A stretch of 64,000 bases of DNA. Origin: Gordonia sp. OPL2 (GTDB lineage: Bacteria > Actinomycetota > Actinomycetes > Mycobacteriales > Mycobacteriaceae). The DNA lies in NCBI RefSeq assembly GCF_003797825.1, contig NZ_RKME01000023.1:1-64000 (forward strand), in the 5' to 3' direction. The notes beneath the pieces were generated by a model. The model was not told where the DNA came from, did not search any database, and saw only the letters and a program-made list of their open reading frames with translations. Below, piece after piece: positions 59,456-64,000 of this stretch. The position numbers and the translations under genes are program-made. The first letter of the stretch is position 1. Each line of letters begins with the position of its first letter.

Positions 59456-60640
59456 TCACTTCTCGCTCGTCCGGGCGAGTCTTTCGAGGGTCCACGAGTG
59501 GAACTCGGCGATGTGATGTTCCGAGGGGACCAGGACGCCGCCGCGACGGTAGGCCCGGGAGGCCATCGCCGGCTGGGTCCGCTCACACGCGTCGAAGTCC
59601 TGTTCGTTCACGCGGTGGAACAACTCGGCGGACCGCTCGACGTCGCGTCCCTGCGCCACCACGTCGGGCATGTAGAGCCAGTCGCACTCGACGACTGTGC
59701 GGTCGGCGGCCATCGGATACATGCGGTGGACGATCACATGGTCGGGCACGAGGTTGATGAACACCGTCGGACGCACGGTGATCGCGTAGTACCGGCGGTC
59801 CTGCTCGGGGGTGACCCCGGGGATCGGCGTGAGACCCGAGCTGCCGTCGACGGTGAAACCCTCGACACCCTCGCCGAACTCCGCACCGTGGCCGACGTAG
59901 TACTGCGCGGCGAACCCTCCCGCGAATTCCGGTAGGACCTCGGTCAGTTCGGGATGGATGGTGGCGCAGTGATAGCACTCCATGAAGTTCTCGACGATCA
60001 GCTTCCAGTTGGCCGCGACGTCGTAGGTGATGCTCTTGCCGACGGCGAGTTCGTCGATGCGATAGTTGTCGATCGCGGTGCTGTCGCCGAGGCGCGCGGT
60101 GACCACATCCATCACGTCGTGTTCGAACGACGGCGGGTCGTCGGCGAGGCAGACCCACGCGTAGCCGAGCCATTCGCGGATCGCGACCTCGATCAGGCCG
60201 TACCGCCTGCGGTCGATCGCCTCACCGTCCTCGTCGGTGAGGCTGCCGAGATTCGGTGCGGCGAAGAGCTTTCCGTCGAGCCGGTAGGTCCAGGCGTGGT
60301 AGGGGCAGCGGAGACCCCGTGCTGCCGTCCCGGAGTCCTCGGTGCAGAGCATGGCGCCCCGGTGCCGACAGATGTTGAGGAAGGCGCGCAGTTCGCCGTC
60401 GCGGCCGCAGACGATCAGTACGCTCTCCCGTCCCACCTGCACCTTGCGGAAGGCGCCCGGTTTCGCGAGATCGGCGGTGCGCACGGCACACATCCACATC
60501 TCCTCGAAGATGTGCTGCTGCTCGGCGCGGAAGATGCCGGGATCGCAATAGTATTCGCCGGCCAGGGTGGGCAGCAGAGAGGACAGCGGGGGCTCATCCC
60601 GCCCGACGTCGGCAGCGGGCGAGTCGTCGAAGATCGTCAT
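59456..60640 (-). CDS. Rieske oxygenase, probable glycine betaine monooxygenase
   Basis: A 394-aa Rieske non-heme iron oxygenase. The cluster ligands are in CRHRGAMLC (about residue 86) and CPYHAW (about 108), the mononuclear iron site in ECYHCATIHPEL near 208-219. It is most like the GbcA group, which demethylates glycine betaine to dimethylglycine and formaldehyde; proline betaine demethylases are close relatives. Genomic context with dimethylglycine- and sarcosine-oxidising enzymes supports glycine betaine. No reductase (GbcB) is in the window; it may lie beyond the right edge. The ATG overlaps the previous stop (ATGA). Confidence 0.8.
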   Translation of the reverse strand: MTIFDDSPAADVGRDEPPLSSLLPTLAGEYYCDPGIFRAEQQHIFEEMWMCAVRTADLAKPGAFRKVQVGRESVLIVCGRDGELRAFLNICRHRGAMLCTEDSGTAARGLRCPYHAWTYRLDGKLFAAPNLGSLTDEDGEAIDRRRYGLIEVAIREWLGYAWVCLADDPPSFEHDVMDVVTARLGDSTAIDNYRIDELAVGKSITYDVAANWKLIVENFMECYHCATIHPELTEVLPEFAGGFAAQYYVGHGAEFGEGVEGFTVDGSSGLTPIPGVTPEQDRRYYAITVRPTVFINLVPDHVIVHRMYPMAADRTVVECDWLYMPDVVAQGRDVERSAELFHRVNEQDFDACERTQPAMASRAYRRGGVLVPSEHHIAEFHSWTLERLARTSEK

Positions 60641-61785
60641 GCGGTCACCAATCGCTGTGGGTCGAAGAGTCCGATGGGGTGGGAGGTGGCGCCGGTGGTC
60701 GCCAGGTCGGCGAGCACCTCGCCGACGACGGGCACGAACTTGAACCCGTGGCCGGAGAAGCCGCACGCGACGGTCACATTCGTCAGCGTGCTCGGGCGGG
60801 CGATGACGAAGTGCTCGTCGGGGGTGTTCGAGTACATACAGGTGGCGGTGTGCACCGCGGGACCGGTCAGCGCGGGCAGCAGATCGCCGACGCGCTCACG
60901 CATCTCGTCGATCTCCCGCCCGGACACGGCGCGGTCGATGGTGTCGGGTGTACACTCCCGGCCCTTCCGGAAGAACGCCACCTTCACCCCGCCGGCCGGG
61001 CCGTCGATCGACGGGAATCCGTAGATCTGTGGTCCCCCGGCATGCTCGCTGATGAAGATCGGTTGCCGCTCGAACGGTTCGGTGCCGCCCTCGGGATCGA
61101 GCCAGTAGAGGACCTGACGCTCGACCGTGATCGGGATGCCGAGGTCGGTCAGCAGGTCTGGTGCCCATGCGCCGGGACAGATGACGAGCTGGCCGGCCGT
61201 GTACGTCCCCTCGGTGGTCGTCACCGTGACTCCCGAAGGGCCGTCGGACCATTCGACGACCTGCTCGCCGAAATGCAGCGTCGCACCGGCGCGTGCCGCG
61301 AGGTCGAGATGGGCCGCGACGGTCATCTCCGGCCGGGCGAAGCCGGCCTTCGCCTCGTACAGCGCGACGTCGCCGTCGGGGACGGAGAAGGCCGGGAACC
61401 GACGACGGACCTCGACGGCGTCGAGCATCTCGTGGGAGAGGTCCCACTCCTCGGCGGCGCGCCGGCTACCCGCGACCGTGAGGCAGTCCGGTGGCCCGAG
61501 GAAGAGGCCGCCGGTCATGCGGTAGACCTCGAGTCCGGTCGCGTCGGCGAGTTCCTGCCACAGTTCGTAGGCCCGCAACAGCAGTGGCACGTAGGCGGGA
61601 TCCTCGAAGTAGGACTGGCGGATGATCCGCGACCCGCCGTGACTCGATCCGCGGTCGTGCGCGGGAGTGTACTTCTCGAGGCCGAGGACGCGCTGCCCAC
61701 GCCGGGCGAGGTGATACGCGGCGGCACTGCCCATTCCGCCGAGACCGATGACGATCACGTCGAAGCTGGTGTCGTTCATCGTCAT
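60637..61785 (-). CDS. Monomeric sarcosine oxidase-like FAD enzyme
   Basis: A 382-aa FAD amino acid oxidase of the MSOX / N-methyltryptophan oxidase family. VIVIGLGGMGSAAAYHLARRG lies near residues 9-29, split here as VIVIGLGGMG and AAAYHLARRG, and the flavin-region SSHGGSRIIRQSY near 47-59. The covalent-FAD Cys is probably in VHTATCMYSNTPDEHFV, near residue 316. It oxidises sarcosine to glycine and formaldehyde with peroxide release. It overlaps the upstream and downstream genes by 4 bases each, so the three enzymes are translated together. Confidence 0.84.
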   Translation of the reverse strand: MTMNDTSFDVIVIGLGGMGSAAAYHLARRGQRVLGLEKYTPAHDRGSSHGGSRIIRQSYFEDPAYVPLLLRAYELWQELADATGLEVYRMTGGLFLGPPDCLTVAGSRRAAEEWDLSHEMLDAVEVRRRFPAFSVPDGDVALYEAKAGFARPEMTVAAHLDLAARAGATLHFGEQVVEWSDGPSGVTVTTTEGTYTAGQLVICPGAWAPDLLTDLGIPITVERQVLYWLDPEGGTEPFERQPIFISEHAGGPQIYGFPSIDGPAGGVKVAFFRKGRECTPDTIDRAVSGREIDEMRERVGDLLPALTGPAVHTATCMYSNTPDEHFVIARPSTLTNVTVACGFSGHGFKFVPVVGEVLADLATTGATSHPIGLFDPQRLVTA

Positions 61786-64000
61786 CTCCGGATCAGGGTC
61801 ATGTCGGGATCCACGACAGGTTCCGCGTGGACCGCGGCCGTGTACGTCCGATCGAGGTAGGCGACGGTCACGGTCGCACCCGCCGGGATCGTCGCCGGTA
61901 GCCACGCGTAGGCGATACTGCGACCGATGGTCGCCGAATATGCTGCGCTGGTGACATATCCGCCGACGACGCCGTCGACGGCCACCGGCTCCTTGCCCAG
62001 CACGACGGCGGTGGGATCGTCGAACACGATGCTGCGCAGTGCCCGTGCGGGCTCGGGCGCGACGTCGAGCGCCGACTTCCCGATGAAGTCGCCCTTGCGT
62101 CGGCTCACCGCGAATCCGACGCCGGCCGCGTCCGGGAGGTGTTCTGAGGTCATGTCGGTCCCCCACGCCCGGTAGCCCTTCTCCATGCGCAGGCTGTTGA
62201 ACGCGATGCGTCCCGCCGCGATCGCGCGGTGGGGACGCCCGGCGTCGAACAGCAGATCCCACAGGGCTGCACCGTATTCCGCGGAGGTGTAGATCTCCCA
62301 GCCGAGCTCACCGACATAGGAGACCCGGAGCATGGTGACCGGGATGCTGCCGAGGAACGTCTCGCATGCACGGAAATAGCCGAACGCCTCGTGCGAGATG
62401 TCGTCGGCGGTCAGGGGTGCGACGAGATCGCGGGCACGTGGCCCCCAGACGCCGACACAGCAGGTGCCGCCGGTGATGTCGCGAATGGTGACGTCGGCGT
62501 CGGGCGCATGACGGAGCATCCGGTCCAGATCGAGCGGACCGTTGGCGCCCACCTGAAATCGATCGTCCGCCAGCCGCGCGACGGTGAGATCGCTGAGGAC
62601 GCCGCCGTTCTCGTCGAGCATCAGCGTGTACGTCACCGAGCCGACACGCTTGTCGACGTTGTTGGTCGTCAGGTGCTGCAGGAATGCGCAGGCTCCGGCG
62701 CCGGTGACCTCGAAGCGCGTCAGCGGCGTCATGTCGTAGAGGGCGACGTGGTCGCGGGTCCAGCGTGCCTCGGCGATCGAGATCGGGGACCAGAATCGTC
62801 CCGACCAGTCGTCGCGGTCGGGGAAAGTGACTCCGGCGGTGGAGAGTTCGTCGATCAAGACCTCGTTGTCGGCGTACCAGGCGGGCCGCTCCCAGCATCC
62901 TCCCTCGTAGAAGTACGCTCCGAGTTCCTGCTGCCGGTGGTGGAACGGGCTGACCCGCAGGTCTCGCGGCGCCGACCGGTACTGGTGCGGGTGGACGATG
63001 TCGTAGACCTCGACGAACGCCTGGGAACTCGTCGCCAGGATGAAGTCGGGGCTCGTCGCCGCCTCCTCGAACCGGTAGAGATCGCATTCGTGGACGTCGG
63101 TGGACGGTGCGCCGTCGACGATCCACTCGGCCATCGCCTTCGCCACCCCGGCCGAATGGGTCACCCAGACCGCCTCGGCAACCCAGAAGCCCGGCAGGTC
63201 ACGGTGTTCGCCCATGATCGAGAAGCCGTCGGGGGTGAAGGAGAAGATGCCGTTGAAACCCTCCTCGACCTTGGTGTCCCCAAGGGTCGGAAGCAATGTC
63301 ACGCTGTGCGTCCAGGCCTCGTCGAAGTCGGACTCGGTGAAAGGCAGCATCGACGGCATCGCCTCGTCGGCGGTGTCGGTGAGCAGGGTGTCCATGTCGA
63401 CCGGCATCGGACGGTGCCCGTAGTAGCCGATGCCGAGTCGGTCGCCGTGCTCGCGGTAATAGAGGTCGTGGTCCTGATGGCGCAGGATCGGCATGCGCGC
63501 CTCGTCTCCGGAGAGACCCTCGCGACGGAGCTCGGCGACCTGCCCGGTCTTGGCGTACTGATGCGCCATCGGCACGAGGGGAACGGCGAGCCCGACCTGG
63601 TCACCGAGCCGGGCGCCCCAGAACCCCGCGGCGGAGACGACGACGTCGGCGTCGACGACCTCCCCCGATGCCGTGCGCACGCCGGCGACCCGGCCGCCAC
63701 GTTCGACGATCTCGACGACCTCCTGCCCGCCGACGAAACGGGCACCGCGCTCGATCGCCCGTTCGGCCTGCACGGTCACCGCGCGGACCGCGCGCGCGAG
63801 CCCGTCGTCGGGGGTGTGGAAGCCGCCCTCGATCCGGTCGACGTCGAGCAAGGGGTTCAGGGCGGCGCACTCCTGCGGATCGAGCAGGGTTCCGCGTACG
63901 CCCCAGGACTGCGCCCAGCCGTGTTTGCGGTGCAGGTCGATCCAGCGATCCGGAGTCGCCGCGACCTCGAGTCCGCCCACTTGATCGAAGGCGTCGAGGC
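61782..64000 (-). CDS. Dimethylglycine oxidase/dehydrogenase-type FAD-GcvT enzyme (5' part missing)
   Basis: A fragment of at least 739 residues, open at the right edge of the window. The N-terminal FAD motif lies outside. The visible part begins in the FAD-dependent oxidase domain (DLHRKHGWAQSWGVRG, then VVSAAGFWGARLGDQVGLAV). It continues into an aminomethyltransferase (GcvT-like) domain with RDHVALYDMTPLTRFEVTG, LTTNNVDKRVGSVTYTLMLD split over two lines of the fold, and LRMEKGYRAWGTDMTSEHLP near the end. Such two-domain enzymes convert dimethylglycine to sarcosine and pass the methyl to tetrahydrofolate. First visible gene of the betaine operon, overlapping the sarcosine oxidase gene by 4 bases. 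Confidence 0.85.
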   Translation of the reverse strand, partial: LDAFDQVGGLEVAATPDRWIDLHRKHGWAQSWGVRGTLLDPQECAALNPLLDVDRIEGGFHTPDDGLARAVRAVTVQAERAIERGARFVGGQEVVEIVERGGRVAGVRTASGEVVDADVVVSAAGFWGARLGDQVGLAVPLVPMAHQYAKTGQVAELRREGLSGDEARMPILRHQDHDLYYREHGDRLGIGYYGHRPMPVDMDTLLTDTADEAMPSMLPFTESDFDEAWTHSVTLLPTLGDTKVEEGFNGIFSFTPDGFSIMGEHRDLPGFWVAEAVWVTHSAGVAKAMAEWIVDGAPSTDVHECDLYRFEEAATSPDFILATSSQAFVEVYDIVHPHQYRSAPRDLRVSPFHHRQQELGAYFYEGGCWERPAWYADNEVLIDELSTAGVTFPDRDDWSGRFWSPISIAEARWTRDHVALYDMTPLTRFEVTGAGACAFLQHLTTNNVDKRVGSVTYTLMLDENGGVLSDLTVARLADDRFQVGANGPLDLDRMLRHAPDADVTIRDITGGTCCVGVWGPRARDLVAPLTADDISHEAFGYFRACETFLGSIPVTMLRVSYVGELGWEIYTSAEYGAALWDLLFDAGRPHRAIAAGRIAFNSLRMEKGYRAWGTDMTSEHLPDAAGVGFAVSRRKGDFIGKSALDVAPEPARALRSIVFDDPTAVVLGKEPVAVDGVVGGYVTSAAYSATIGRSIAYAWLPATIPAGATVTVAYLDRTYTAAVHAEPVVDPDMTLIRR

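Noticed and set aside
1..64000. tRNA, rRNA, insertion sequences, prophage or integrase genes
   Set aside because: I looked for characteristic features and found none that could be supported by eye; a covariance-model scan would be needed to exclude a tRNA fully.

Overview
The window is about 64 kb of very GC-rich DNA with dense coding, frequent GTG starts and 4-base stop/start overlaps. It carries an F420-type (Ddn-like) oxidoreductase, an Rv1733c-like membrane protein, a HelR-type RNA polymerase recycling ATPase and an acyclic-type carotenoid locus. This points to a mycolic-acid actinobacterium of the Mycobacteriales, most likely Gordonia or a close relative. The genus is an inference; no rRNA or tRNA gene was seen. 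I saw no insertion sequence, prophage or CRISPR array.

Layout. 0-9.3 kb: an SRPBCC protein, an unknown protein, a very large single-chain biotin-dependent acyl-CoA carboxylase, an acyl-CoA synthetase and a VapBC toxin-antitoxin pair. 9.3-12 kb: an alpha/beta hydrolase, a nitronate-monooxygenase-like flavoprotein and two tiny membrane proteins. 12-29.7 kb: a catabolic island. It has an amine oxidase, aldehyde dehydrogenase and APC permease operon (-) with a divergent TetR gene. It is followed by a complete set of iac-like (indole-3-acetic acid degradation) genes: iacABCDEF (+), an iacH / 92-aa protein / response regulator operon (-), and an MFS transporter-iacG-iacI operon (+). A soluble PAS histidine kinase and the FixJ-type response regulator bracket the iacABCDEF operon. 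My reading is one route from tryptamine (or a similar arylethylamine) through the aldehyde to indole-3-acetate and on towards catechol. The catechol branch is not in the window.

29.7-40.9 kb: mixed chromosomal genes. These are a SHOCT protein, a FUSC-type transporter, an AMP-dependent ligase, a lipoprotein with a possible frameshift, a nucleoside hydrolase, an F420-type oxidoreductase, a secreted lytic transglycosylase-like protein, an Rv1733c-like protein, HelR with an upstream rifamycin-associated element (RAE), and a 51-aa membrane protein. 41-49.8 kb: two convergent carotenoid operons, crtE-crtA-like-cruF-GT2-crtD-like (+) and idi-crtB-crtI (-). They are separated by an array of 21-bp repeats. 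No lycopene cyclase is visible, so an acyclic, hydrated, possibly keto and glycosylated carotenoid is predicted.

49.9-64 kb: an OmpR-type two-component system lies immediately upstream of idi-crtB-crtI. Divergent from it are a MoxR-DUF58-VWA-serine protease set and a MarR regulator. Then come a rhodanese, an elaborate nested palindrome and cinA. The window ends in an IclR-linked glycine betaine / dimethylglycine / sarcosine demethylation operon that runs off the right edge.
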